Part shown: piece after piece, positions 43,391 to 51,956 of the stretch
Layout of the letters: each line of letters begins with the position of its first letter
How positions within the stretch are numbered: position 1 is the first letter of the stretch
NCBI RefSeq assembly: GCF_029223285.1
Contig: NZ_JARHUJ010000009.1
Coordinates: 62,001-126,000 of the forward strand
Reading direction: 5' to 3'
DNA: 64,000 bases
Origin: Paraflavitalea sp. CAU 1676
GTDB taxonomy: Bacteria > Bacteroidota > Bacteroidia > Chitinophagales > Chitinophagaceae
Notes under the pieces: model-generated
Told to the model about the DNA's origin: nothing
The model's input: only the letters and a program-made list of their open reading frames with translations
Database searches by the model: none
Position numbers and translations under genes: made by a program

Positions 43391-43478
43391 CTAATCCGTG
43401 TTAATTGAGCGTTAAGTTGGATTAAAAGCTCGTTAAATGTGCGTTAAGGAATCCTTAAATCGATCATGATTCATTTAA
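43391..43478 (+). promoter_or_regulatory. Helically phased TTAA array upstream of the first susC
   Basis: TTAA occurs at 43401, 43412, 43422, 43433, 43444 and 43455, with steps of 11, 10, 11, 11 and 11 bp, and again at 43475 (two turns on). CTAA at 43391 fits one turn upstream. Several units share a longer CGTTAA core (43410, 43431, 43442). The array ends ~115 bp before the ATG at 43594. It is either a multi-site operator on one DNA face or intrinsically curved promoter DNA. The rest of the 43202-43593 gap holds no gene. Confidence 0.6.
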
Positions 43479-43593
43479 TTGCATCGCCTTATTTTCCGAA
43501 AATGGAAGGAATCTAAATTGTATGACCTCGTTACAGTCACATCAATATTCCTTCGGGTCACAACCAAATTGTATTTAATAATTTAATTAACAC

Positions 43594-46500
43594 ATGAGAA
43601 AGATTCTATCGCTGTTTACAGCGCTGGTGACGTGCGCTGTTATGGCTTTCGGTCAATCGCGTCCCCTGACCGGCCAGGTAAACGACAGCAAAGGTGATCC
43701 CATCCCTTTTGCTACAATCAAGGTCAAAGGCACCGATATTGGTGCTGCTGCTGACGCTTCCGGGAAATTTTCCATTAATGTTCAAGATGGTGCTGTGTTA
43801 GTGATCACTGCTACCGGCTATGGTGCAAAAGAAGTGCCAGTTGGTTCAGGTAGCACATTGAATGCTGTACTTCAAAGCAGTGGCGCCATGCAGGAAGTGG
43901 TGGTAACCGCCATGGGCGTTACCAAATCCAAAAGAGCTGTGGGTGTAGCTGTACAGGACATTCAGGGTGACAAACTGATGCAAACCAAGCAAACCGACCT
44001 GAATACTGCGCTGGCTGGCCGTGTGGCTGGTGTGCAGATACTCGGTGGTTCGGGTGCCAAGTTTGGTACTTCTACCGTACGTATCCGCGGTGTAAATACC
44101 CTCGGAACCGGTAACCCATTGTATGTTATTAATGGTGTGCCCACCGATGGTCGTGATGTGAACATGGACGATGTAGAGTCTGTATCTGTTTTGAAAGGAC
44201 CTGCTGCTACCGCTCTTTATGGTCAGCGTGGTTCGGAAGGTGTTATTGTGATCACTACCAAGAAGGGCAAGAAGAATGCTGGTATTGGTCTTGAGTTCAA
44301 CCAAAGCACCACTTTTGAGCGGGTAGCTACGCTGCCTAAGTATCAAAATGAATATGGTGGTGGTTACTACCAGGACTGGTACACTTTCAAATACGACCCT
44401 TCCAAAGATGCGCCAGCGTTGGCTGCTATGGATGGTGCAAAGTACTATGACTATTTTGCTGATGAAAGCTGGGGTCCTAAAATGGATGGTACTTTATATG
44501 CTCCCTGGTATTCCTGGGATCCTGAAGATCCTGACTATGCCAAGCTGAAGCCATTCGTTGCGCAAAAAGACAATATTCGTGACTTTTATGAAACAGGCGT
44601 GGCTTACAATACCAACGTTGCTTTTTCAAAGGTTACCGACAATTCCAACACCCGTGTTTCTTTCACTAACCTGTCGAGGACTGGTGTGAGCCCCAACAGC
44701 CGCCAAACCAAGAACTGGCTGTCGATCAACAACTCTATTGACCTGACCAAGAAGTTTTCTCTGAATACGAATATCAACTATGTATATGAATTCCTGTTCA
44801 ACGTGCCCACAGAAGGTTATGGCACGCAAACGGCTGGTTCTTTCAACCAGTGGTTTCAGCGTAACCTGGAAATGGACAAGCTGAAAAGGTACAAGAGAAC
44901 TGACGGCTCTTATACTTCCTGGAACGTAAACGGCCCCCGTGACCTGAGCCCGAAGTTCTGGGATAACCCCTATACGGAGGTGTATGAGAATATCAGCAAC
45001 AACAAACGTCAACGTATTTATGGTAACATTGGCGGTACGTACAAATTCAACTCTCATTTGAAAGCTACGGTGCTGGCCCGTGCTGATGTATACAATCAGA
45101 ACTTCGACAGCAGGGTAGCTTCGGGTACTTTGAACCTGGATGCCTTCCGCACTTACCAGAACAATACCCGCGAGCTGAACTTTGTGGGTAGCGTGGAGTA
45201 CGATAACGAATTTGGTGATCTTTCTCTGCGTGCTGGTGCTTATGCTGAAAAACGTTCCAACTACAGCAATTATGTTAACGAAGCAACGGCGGGTGGTTTA
45301 ACGATCCCTAACTATTATAATATAGCAGCTTCGAAGAACAGACCTACTACCAACAATACTTTAACGCGCAGCGAGGTAAGATCTGCTTACGGATACGTGT
45401 CTTTGGGTTGGAGGAACTTCCTGTTCCTGGATCTGAACACGCGTAACGACTGGTCTTCGGCCCTTCCCATTTCGAACAACTCTTACCTCTATGGTGGTGT
45501 TGCTTCTTCTTTTGTGTTTACAGAGCTGCTTCCCCAGAACGATATCCTGAGCTTTGGTAAACTGAGGGCGTCTGTGGCGCGTGTTGGATCTGATCTGGCT
45601 GCTTACAACGTATACCAGACTTATACGGTAGGTACTCCTTATGATACTTATCCAACATTGTCGGTTCCCAACACGATCCCCAACAATACCCTGAAGCCAG
45701 CTTTGTCTACTGCCTACGAGGTTGGTACTGAGCTTCGCTTCCTGCGTAACCGTATCCGTTTTGACTTCAACTATTACAGCCGTGAGACCAAGGATCAGAT
45801 CCTGAACCTGACGATCCCCAGCACCACTGGGTATAGCGCTGCGCTCGTAAATGCGGGTAATATCGCTAACCACGGTATTGAGATCAATCTGGGTGGTACT
45901 CCTGTAAGGACGAAAGACCTTAGCTGGGATATCGATATCAACTTCGGTTACAACCGCAATGAGGTTAAGTCTCTCTACGGCGAAAGCAAAAACCTGGCTG
46001 TTAACCCTGCCGGTTTAGGTTCTTCTTTTGGTTTCGTTGGTACTCCTGGTATCAGTGTGAATGCCCGTGTAGGTGAAACCTATGGTATGCTGATCGGTAC
46101 TGGTTACAAGCGTAACGAGTCTGGCCAGATCCTGGTAGATGATGAAGGTATTCCTTTACTGGAGCAGAACAAGGAGCTGGGTTCTATTCTGCCCGACTTT
46201 ACCGGTGGTGTGTTCAATGAAGTTACTTATAAGAATTTCACCCTCGGGTTCTCTATCGACTTCCAGAAAGGTGGTAAGCTGATGTCTTTGACCAGCATGA
46301 TCAATGCAGGTTCAGGTCTGTCTCAACTCACTGTTGGCAATAACGACAAGGGAAATCCAAAACGTGATGCTGTTGACGACGGTGGTGGTGTTCGTGTAGA
46401 TGGTGTTCGTGCATCCGATGGTAAAACGAACAATGTTTATATCGAGACCAAAGATTACTATGAAACAGTGCTTTCTTCTCTCTGGGAAGAATGGGTATAC

Positions 46501-46734
46501 GATGCCACTTTCGTAAAGCTGCGTGAAGTAAGACTCGGTTATAACCTGCCCAAGCGTTGGTATCAGAAGTTGAATATTCAAAATGCCAATTTCTCTGTCA
46601 TCGCTCAAAACCCCTGGTTGATCTACAGTACTGTGAAAGGAATTGATCCTTCTCAGCTGCAAACTCCCTGGATGGACTCGGGTCAGTTGCCTGGCACCCG
46701 TACCCTCGGTTTTAACCTGAAGCTGCAATTCTAA
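43594..46734 (+). CDS. SusC/RagA-family TonB-linked outer-membrane protein, unit 1
   Basis: A 1046-residue TonB-dependent importer. Signal peptide MRKILSLFTALVTCAVMAFGQ. A carboxypeptidase-regulatory-like domain covers ~24-100 (LTGQVNDSKGDPIPFATIKVKG). The plug at ~115-230 has RIRGVNTLGTGNPLYVINGVP and SVLKGPAATALYGQRGSEGV, the SusC signature. The barrel follows, ending in GTRTLGFNLKLQF. It forms the membrane channel under the SusD lid encoded 19 bp downstream. Sequence is closer to unit 3 (shared ADESWGPK.DG) than to unit 2. Substrate unknown; no enzyme gene is linked. A start-proximal hairpin is at 43610-43623. Confidence 0.95.
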   Translation: MRKILSLFTALVTCAVMAFGQSRPLTGQVNDSKGDPIPFATIKVKGTDIGAAADASGKFSINVQDGAVLVITATGYGAKEVPVGSGSTLNAVLQSSGAMQEVVVTAMGVTKSKRAVGVAVQDIQGDKLMQTKQTDLNTALAGRVAGVQILGGSGAKFGTSTVRIRGVNTLGTGNPLYVINGVPTDGRDVNMDDVESVSVLKGPAATALYGQRGSEGVIVITTKKGKKNAGIGLEFNQSTTFERVATLPKYQNEYGGGYYQDWYTFKYDPSKDAPALAAMDGAKYYDYFADESWGPKMDGTLYAPWYSWDPEDPDYAKLKPFVAQKDNIRDFYETGVAYNTNVAFSKVTDNSNTRVSFTNLSRTGVSPNSRQTKNWLSINNSIDLTKKFSLNTNINYVYEFLFNVPTEGYGTQTAGSFNQWFQRNLEMDKLKRYKRTDGSYTSWNVNGPRDLSPKFWDNPYTEVYENISNNKRQRIYGNIGGTYKFNSHLKATVLARADVYNQNFDSRVASGTLNLDAFRTYQNNTRELNFVGSVEYDNEFGDLSLRAGAYAEKRSNYSNYVNEATAGGLTIPNYYNIAASKNRPTTNNTLTRSEVRSAYGYVSLGWRNFLFLDLNTRNDWSSALPISNNSYLYGGVASSFVFTELLPQNDILSFGKLRASVARVGSDLAAYNVYQTYTVGTPYDTYPTLSVPNTIPNNTLKPALSTAYEVGTELRFLRNRIRFDFNYYSRETKDQILNLTIPSTTGYSAALVNAGNIANHGIEINLGGTPVRTKDLSWDIDINFGYNRNEVKSLYGESKNLAVNPAGLGSSFGFVGTPGISVNARVGETYGMLIGTGYKRNESGQILVDDEGIPLLEQNKELGSILPDFTGGVFNEVTYKNFTLGFSIDFQKGGKLMSLTSMINAGSGLSQLTVGNNDKGNPKRDAVDDGGGVRVDGVRASDGKTNNVYIETKDYYETVLSSLWEEWVYDATFVKLREVRLGYNLPKRWYQKLNIQNANFSVIAQNPWLIYSTVKGIDPSQLQTPWMDSGQLPGTRTLGFNLKLQF
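43610..43623 (+). promoter_or_regulatory. Start-proximal hairpin in susC unit 1
   Basis: CGCTGTTTACAGCG is a self-complementary hairpin 16 nt into the coding sequence (positions +17 to +30). The same offset is used in the other two susC genes with different but still complementary bases. Confidence 0.4.
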
Positions 46735-46753
46735 TCTTTCAAAAAAGAGTATT

Positions 46754-48244
46754 ATGAAATCAACTTTTGTAAAATATATCACCTCCTGCTTACTGGTCGC
46801 TACGGTTGTGACTTCGTGCAGTAAGCCGGGAGACTTTGGCGATATGAATGTGGATCCGAACAATCCATCGGACCCCAATACCGCTTTGTTACTGACCAGT
46901 GCCATGCGTTCCAGCTTAAGCAGCGGAACCGGCGCTGTAACTGCTGCCGATCCTTTGTTGTATGTGCAGCATATCTCGGAGGTGATCTACACTACTGCCT
47001 CCTTGTACACCAGCCGTATTTTTGACTACAACGGTCTTTATAATGGTCCTTTGAATGATCTGCAAACGATCATCAAGCTCAATTCTAATGCTGAGACGAA
47101 GAGCAAGCCTTATGTTTTAGCTGGTGGTTCCAATGCCAATCAGCTGGCGGCGGCCCGTATCTTGAAAGCCCACATCTTTATGCAAATGACTGATCGCTGG
47201 GGCGATATTCCTTATTCTGCCGCTTTCCAGGGCGTTGAGGATATTACTCCTGAGTTCGATGAGCAGAAAGTGGTTTACCAGGCTCTGTTGAAAGAACTGA
47301 AAGAAGCCATTGCTCAGATCGACAATGGCGCGGGTCCTACCGGCGACATCCTGCTGGGTGGTGATATGGGTTGGTGGAAAGAGTGGGCCAATTCGATCCG
47401 CATGATCATTGGTCTGCGCTTGTCTATTGCTGACCCCACTACGGGTAAGGCTGAATTTGCCGATGCCTCCACTGCAGGTGGCCTTGCTGGCAATAGCCAC
47501 AATGTATTTTATCAATACCTGGCCGATGCCAACAACCAGAACCCCTGGTATAATAACTATAATATTGGCAAGCGCTATGATTACGCTATCAGCGAAACGA
47601 TGGTGAATAAGCTGAAGTCATTGAGCGATCCACGTTTACCTGTTTTTGCCGATCTTACTTCTGCAGGTACTTATGTGGGCATGCCCTATGGTTTGAAGAC
47701 CGTGCCCAATGGTGTTTCTGCCGGTACGGTTGATGCTCCCGGTACCATTTCTCTGATTGGAAGAACATTTCGTTTGCAAGGGTCGAAGGCTGCTGTAACT
47801 ACTTATGCTCAAATCCAGTTTGCGAAGGCTGAAGCCGCGCACCTGGGTTGGATCGGTGGTGGTGAAGCTGCTGCTGAAACTTTTTACCTGGCGGGCATCA
47901 AGGCTTCACTGGAGCAGTTTGGCGTTGGCGCTTCTTATGCGACCTATATTGCTCAACCGGCTGTTGCCTACAATGCAGCGAAAGCTGTTGAAACCATTCA
48001 AAACCAAAAGTGGATCGCCAGTTACCTCGGTAACGGTTATGAAGCCTGGGCTGAGTGGAGAAGGACTGGTTTTCCGGTGTTGACGCCTGCAAAGGATGCA
48101 GCTCCTGTATCGGGTGGACAGATCCCCCGCCGTCAGGCATATCCTACTACTGAGCGCGATTTGAATACTGCGAATTACAATACTGTGATCCAACGTCAAG
48201 GGGCAGATGAACTGACTACCAAGACCTGGGTTGAAAAGCCTTAA
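46754..48244 (+). CDS. SusD/RagB-family nutrient-binding lipoprotein, unit 1
   Basis: A 496-residue SusD-like lipoprotein of the SusD-like_2 type. The lipobox VVTSC (Cys22) is followed by SKPGDFGDMNVDPNNPS, the DxNxDPN start typical of this subgroup. TPR-like helices include ARILKAHIFMQMTDRWGDIPYS, and the C-terminus carries NGYEAWAEWRRTGFPVL and RRQAYPTTERDLN. It caps the SusC barrel and captures ligand at the cell surface. It is the second gene of a two-gene operon closed by a terminator. Closest in the window to the unit 3 SusD. Confidence 0.94.
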   Translation: MKSTFVKYITSCLLVATVVTSCSKPGDFGDMNVDPNNPSDPNTALLLTSAMRSSLSSGTGAVTAADPLLYVQHISEVIYTTASLYTSRIFDYNGLYNGPLNDLQTIIKLNSNAETKSKPYVLAGGSNANQLAAARILKAHIFMQMTDRWGDIPYSAAFQGVEDITPEFDEQKVVYQALLKELKEAIAQIDNGAGPTGDILLGGDMGWWKEWANSIRMIIGLRLSIADPTTGKAEFADASTAGGLAGNSHNVFYQYLADANNQNPWYNNYNIGKRYDYAISETMVNKLKSLSDPRLPVFADLTSAGTYVGMPYGLKTVPNGVSAGTVDAPGTISLIGRTFRLQGSKAAVTTYAQIQFAKAEAAHLGWIGGGEAAAETFYLAGIKASLEQFGVGASYATYIAQPAVAYNAAKAVETIQNQKWIASYLGNGYEAWAEWRRTGFPVLTPAKDAAPVSGGQIPRRQAYPTTERDLNTANYNTVIQRQGADELTTKTWVEKP

Positions 48245-48277
48245 TTGTAACTATTTATTTCTTTTGTGACTGTAATC

Positions 48278-48311
48278 AGCCGGCGTGGTTCTCCACGGCC
48301 GGCTTTTTTTT
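48278..48311 (+). terminator. Terminator of SusCD unit 1
   Basis: AGCCGGCGTGG (48278-48288) pairs with CCACGGCCGGCT (48293-48304) with one bulged base and a four-base loop. A run of eight Ts follows. It lies 34 bp past the stop. Confidence 0.9.
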
Positions 48312-48366
48312 GTGGGTTGATGGGAGTGGGGGGCGGAAAAAACAGGAATAGGTGGATGATGGGCAC

Positions 48367-48396
48367 ATTTGATACTTGCCCGCGGGGCAGTCAAAT
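48367..48396. repeat. Imperfect inverted repeat between SusCD units 1 and 2
   Basis: ATTTGA (48367-48372) mirrors TCAAAT (48391-48396), and CTTGCCC/GGGGCAG inside continue the dyad with a bulge. A possible operator or RNA hairpin. The remainder of 48312-48650 shows no gene. Confidence 0.4.
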
Positions 48397-48654
48397 ATTA
48401 TCTGCGTGTAATCGAAAATTGTTATTGCGGTAAGGGTATTCAGGTATTGTTGGAGAATAGCAGTGGCTGAAACAGTCTTTTCGTGCCTTGTAAAGGTGCC
48501 GGAATTGTGATAAAACCCATTGAAGAACAGTGTTTAATCCCTTGCTAAAACGTATTAGATCTGATTGATATTTAATGCTTTTAGAAATTTTTATAGAAGG
48601 TTGCAGCACTTTCAAAAGTCCCTTTGTCTATTCCTTCACGGTTTTTTAACATTT

Positions 48655-48686
48655 TTTTTTTTGATTCAAAAGTTCCTCTATTTTAG
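48655..48686 (+). promoter_or_regulatory. Candidate promoter of susC unit 2, including a T11 tract
   Basis: TATTTTAG (48679-48686) is one mismatch from TAnnTTTG and would start transcription ~20 nt before the ATG. The -33 position, 20 bp upstream, falls within an uninterrupted run of eleven Ts (48652-48662) ending in TTTG. The only TTTG is 15 bp from the -7 box, shorter than usual. Confidence 0.4.
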
Positions 48687-48712
48687 CGGACTTATAAAAA
48701 ACTAACAGTCAC

Positions 48713-51700
48713 ATGAGTAAACTCCTATCACTGCTCGCAGTGCTGGTGTGTTTTGCTACGCTGTCCTATGCGCAGTCGAAACAATACACCGGTAAAGTGG
48801 TTGACAAAGACAAGCAACCAGTCCCTAATGCCTCCATTGTTATCAAAGGTTCCGACGTTGCAACTGTTGCTGATTCAGATGGTAATTTCAAGATTACCGC
48901 AAAACCAGGCGATGTTCTGGTAGTTTCAGCGATCAGCTTCACTCCCATCACGCTCAAAGTTCAGAATCAGGCTAATTTAACGGTTTCGCTTTCCAGCACT
49001 GACAAGGTGATGGAAGAAGTTATCGTAACCGCTGGTGGTATTAAATCCAAGCGGAAAGAAATTGGTACTGCCACTACGACGATCAAGGCTGAATCACTGG
49101 TAGCTGGTAAATCTGTATCAGTTGCAGGTGGTTTGCAAGGTAAAGTAGCTGGTTTGCAGATCAACGCAACCGGTGGTGGTGTAAACCCCAACTACCGTTT
49201 GATCCTGCGTGGTCAGCGTTCTTTGACTGGTAACAACCAGGCGTTGGTGGTGTTGGACAACGTGATTGTGCCAAATGACATCCTGGGTAACCTGAATCCT
49301 GAAGACGTTGAGGACGTTGTAGTTCTGAACGGATCTGGTGCTGCTGCCCTGTATGGTTCACAAGCTTCCAACGGTGCGGTGGTTATAACTACCAAGAAAG
49401 GTAAAAAAGGTGTTATTTCAGTTGGATTGAGCAACACGGTTACAGTTCAGGAAGTTGCTTTCTATCCTAAAATACAGAAGAAGTATGGCGCTGGTGGTAG
49501 TACTTATGGTACTGATGCTAATGGCAAGCCTTTCTTCTCGTATCTGGAAAACCAGTCTTATGGTCCCGAGTTTGATGGCACCAAAAGACCTTTAGGTGAT
49601 TTCCTCGAAGATGGATCTCAGGATTCTGCGATCTATGCTTACAACCCAGGTCACTTTGATTTCTGGGAGAAAGGTGTTACTAACCAAACAGACTTCTCTT
49701 TGTCTGCAGGTGATGATGTGTCTACTTTCTACCTTTCTGGTCAATATGCTTCAGTAACCGGAACTACTCCCGGCGACAAATTCAATCGTTCTTCACTCCG
49801 TGTAAACGGTACCCGCAAAGTGGGTAAGAATATCATGGCAACTTATGCCGTAGCGTATATTCAAAACAGGTACGATATCACTACCCAAACAGGTAGCATG
49901 TATGCCAACATGTTGAACATGCCTTCAAACGTTGATATCACCAAATACAAAAACTGGCGCACAGATAAATTCGCAAACCCCAATGGTTTCTATAACCCCT
50001 GGTATCAGAACCCTTATTTCAGTGCTGATAACTATCGTTCCAAGCAGCGGAATGACTATTTGACTGGTAGCCTGGAAATCAAGTACAGTCCTTTAAAGAA
50101 CCTGGACATCGTTGCCCGTCAGGGTGTTGTGACCAGGAACTATTCGAACAAGAATACTGTAGGTGAGTTCCTGTATACTGAATATGCCAAGCATACTGAT
50201 CAAAGCTCAAAGGCCGATATTCCTGGTTCAGTGTCTGATGGTAGCAGCTATACTACTCAGTTGCTCAGTGACGTATTTGCTCAGTACACCCATGAAGTTG
50301 GTGAGTTTGACTTCAAATTGATCGGTGGCGGTCAATGGCGTCAGGACGAAGCTAAATTCGTAAATGTTGGTGCAAGTGGTCTGGTAATCCCCGGTTTGTA
50401 CAACGTTTCTTATGGCGTTGGTACTCCTGATGCCAGTGAGTCGAATTTCAAAGCACGTCAAATCGGTATGTACGGTGACTTCCGTGTAGGTTTCAGGAAT
50501 TACCTCTTCCTGCATGGTACTTTAAGAAATGACTGGGTGTCAATTCTTAACAGCAACAACCGTTCTTTCATGTATCCTTCGGTTGACGTTTCTTTCGTTG
50601 CCAGCGATGCCCTTGATTTCATCAAGAGTTCAGAAGCGATCAGCTACCTGAAACTTCGTGCTGGTTGGTCTAAGGTTGGTCAGGTTAACCTGGGCGGCAA
50701 TTTCGGAGCTTATTCCCTGGTTCCTACTTATAGCAGTAATGCAAATGGTTTCCCTTACGGAACACTTGCTGGTTATACAGTAGACAACACCCTGGTTGCG
50801 CCCGAATTGAAACCAGAGTTGACTGGCAGCTATGAATTTGGTTTTGAATTGAACCTTTTCAAAGACCGCTTCACTTCGAATGTTACCTGGTACGATAGCA
50901 AAACAGATGATCAAACCGTAAATACCCGTATTTCAAGTGCCAGTGGTTTTTCTGGTCTGAGAACGAATACAGGTCAAACGCAAAGCCGTGGTCTTGAGGC
51001 TACTGCTCACTATACGCCCATCAAGACAAATGACTTTACTGTAACTGTTGGTGGTAACTACACCTACCTTGACAATAAGGTTAATTTCATCAATGCGGAT
51101 CTTCCCCGTTTGGCCCTGGCTACTTACGGTGCAGACGGACCTGGTTCTTATGCTGTTGCCGGTCAGACTTTCCCTGTGATCATGGGCTTCGACTACAAGC
51201 GTGATGCTGGCGGTCGTGTTATCGTAGATCGTCTTACTGGTTTGCCAACCAAGTCTGATACTATCTCTATTCTTGGCAATTCCGCTTACAAGAATAGGCT
51301 GAGCCTCGATGCGTCGGTTACCTATAAGAACTTTACTTTCTCCATGCTGTGGGAGTATCGTGGTGGTGCGCAGGTCTACAATGCAATGGGATCTGAACTG
51401 GATTGGGCTGGTACCGGATACAGAACAGCCATCTACAACCGTGAAAGATTTGTATTCCCCAACTCAGTTGTAGAAGATCCTGCTAAACCCGGCAGCTACA
51501 TCCCCAATACTGAATACATGGTGAGAACTCCCAATGGTAACGCAGGCTTCTGGTCTGATGGTATCAACAGGGACGTTTCTTCGAACTATGTTACCTCTGC
51601 TGATTTCTGGAAATTGCGTGAATTGGCGGTTACTTACAGTGTACCTGCTAACATCGTAAGAAAGATCAGAGGCTTCAAAGGTATCAATATCAGTGTTCAG

Positions 51701-51856
51701 GCACGTAACCTGTTGTTGTTCATGGCTCGCGATAACTACTATACCGACCCTGAATACAGTGATGCAGGTAACGACAGCAATGGTATTGGTCTTACTGGTT
51801 TGGGACAAACGCCTCCTTCACGTTACTATGGAGCTACCTTGTCTTTCAAATTCTAA
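48713..51856 (+). CDS. SusC/RagA-family TonB-linked outer-membrane protein, unit 2
   Basis: A 1047-residue TonB-dependent importer. Signal peptide MSKLLSLLAVLVCFATLSYAQ. CarboxypepD_reg-like domain at ~24-100 (YTGKVVDKDKQPVPNASIVIKG). Plug at ~115-225 with LRGQRSLTGNNQALVVLDNVI and DVVVLNGSGAAALYGSQASNGAV. The barrel ends in SRYYGATLSFKF. It differs from units 1 and 3 throughout the plug and barrel (for example VLNGSGAAALYGSQ instead of VLKGPAATALYGQ), so it likely takes another substrate. It heads a four-gene cluster with SusD, a DUF1735 lipoprotein and, after a terminator, an unknown exported protein. Confidence 0.95.
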   Translation: MSKLLSLLAVLVCFATLSYAQSKQYTGKVVDKDKQPVPNASIVIKGSDVATVADSDGNFKITAKPGDVLVVSAISFTPITLKVQNQANLTVSLSSTDKVMEEVIVTAGGIKSKRKEIGTATTTIKAESLVAGKSVSVAGGLQGKVAGLQINATGGGVNPNYRLILRGQRSLTGNNQALVVLDNVIVPNDILGNLNPEDVEDVVVLNGSGAAALYGSQASNGAVVITTKKGKKGVISVGLSNTVTVQEVAFYPKIQKKYGAGGSTYGTDANGKPFFSYLENQSYGPEFDGTKRPLGDFLEDGSQDSAIYAYNPGHFDFWEKGVTNQTDFSLSAGDDVSTFYLSGQYASVTGTTPGDKFNRSSLRVNGTRKVGKNIMATYAVAYIQNRYDITTQTGSMYANMLNMPSNVDITKYKNWRTDKFANPNGFYNPWYQNPYFSADNYRSKQRNDYLTGSLEIKYSPLKNLDIVARQGVVTRNYSNKNTVGEFLYTEYAKHTDQSSKADIPGSVSDGSSYTTQLLSDVFAQYTHEVGEFDFKLIGGGQWRQDEAKFVNVGASGLVIPGLYNVSYGVGTPDASESNFKARQIGMYGDFRVGFRNYLFLHGTLRNDWVSILNSNNRSFMYPSVDVSFVASDALDFIKSSEAISYLKLRAGWSKVGQVNLGGNFGAYSLVPTYSSNANGFPYGTLAGYTVDNTLVAPELKPELTGSYEFGFELNLFKDRFTSNVTWYDSKTDDQTVNTRISSASGFSGLRTNTGQTQSRGLEATAHYTPIKTNDFTVTVGGNYTYLDNKVNFINADLPRLALATYGADGPGSYAVAGQTFPVIMGFDYKRDAGGRVIVDRLTGLPTKSDTISILGNSAYKNRLSLDASVTYKNFTFSMLWEYRGGAQVYNAMGSELDWAGTGYRTAIYNRERFVFPNSVVEDPAKPGSYIPNTEYMVRTPNGNAGFWSDGINRDVSSNYVTSADFWKLRELAVTYSVPANIVRKIRGFKGINISVQARNLLLFMARDNYYTDPEYSDAGNDSNGIGLTGLGQTPPSRYYGATLSFKF
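48729..48742 (+). promoter_or_regulatory. Start-proximal hairpin in susC unit 2
   Basis: CACTGCTCGCAGTG, same offset (+17 to +30) as in units 1 and 3. Confidence 0.4.
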
Positions 51857-51956
51857 CATCATTTTCAGTTAACATTTCAGAGACTGTTCCTGCCTCCAAT
51901 AGTTCATGGTTTAAGCAAGTGAAGAGTGGCCGGCAGGAGCGTATAAACAAAACAGT

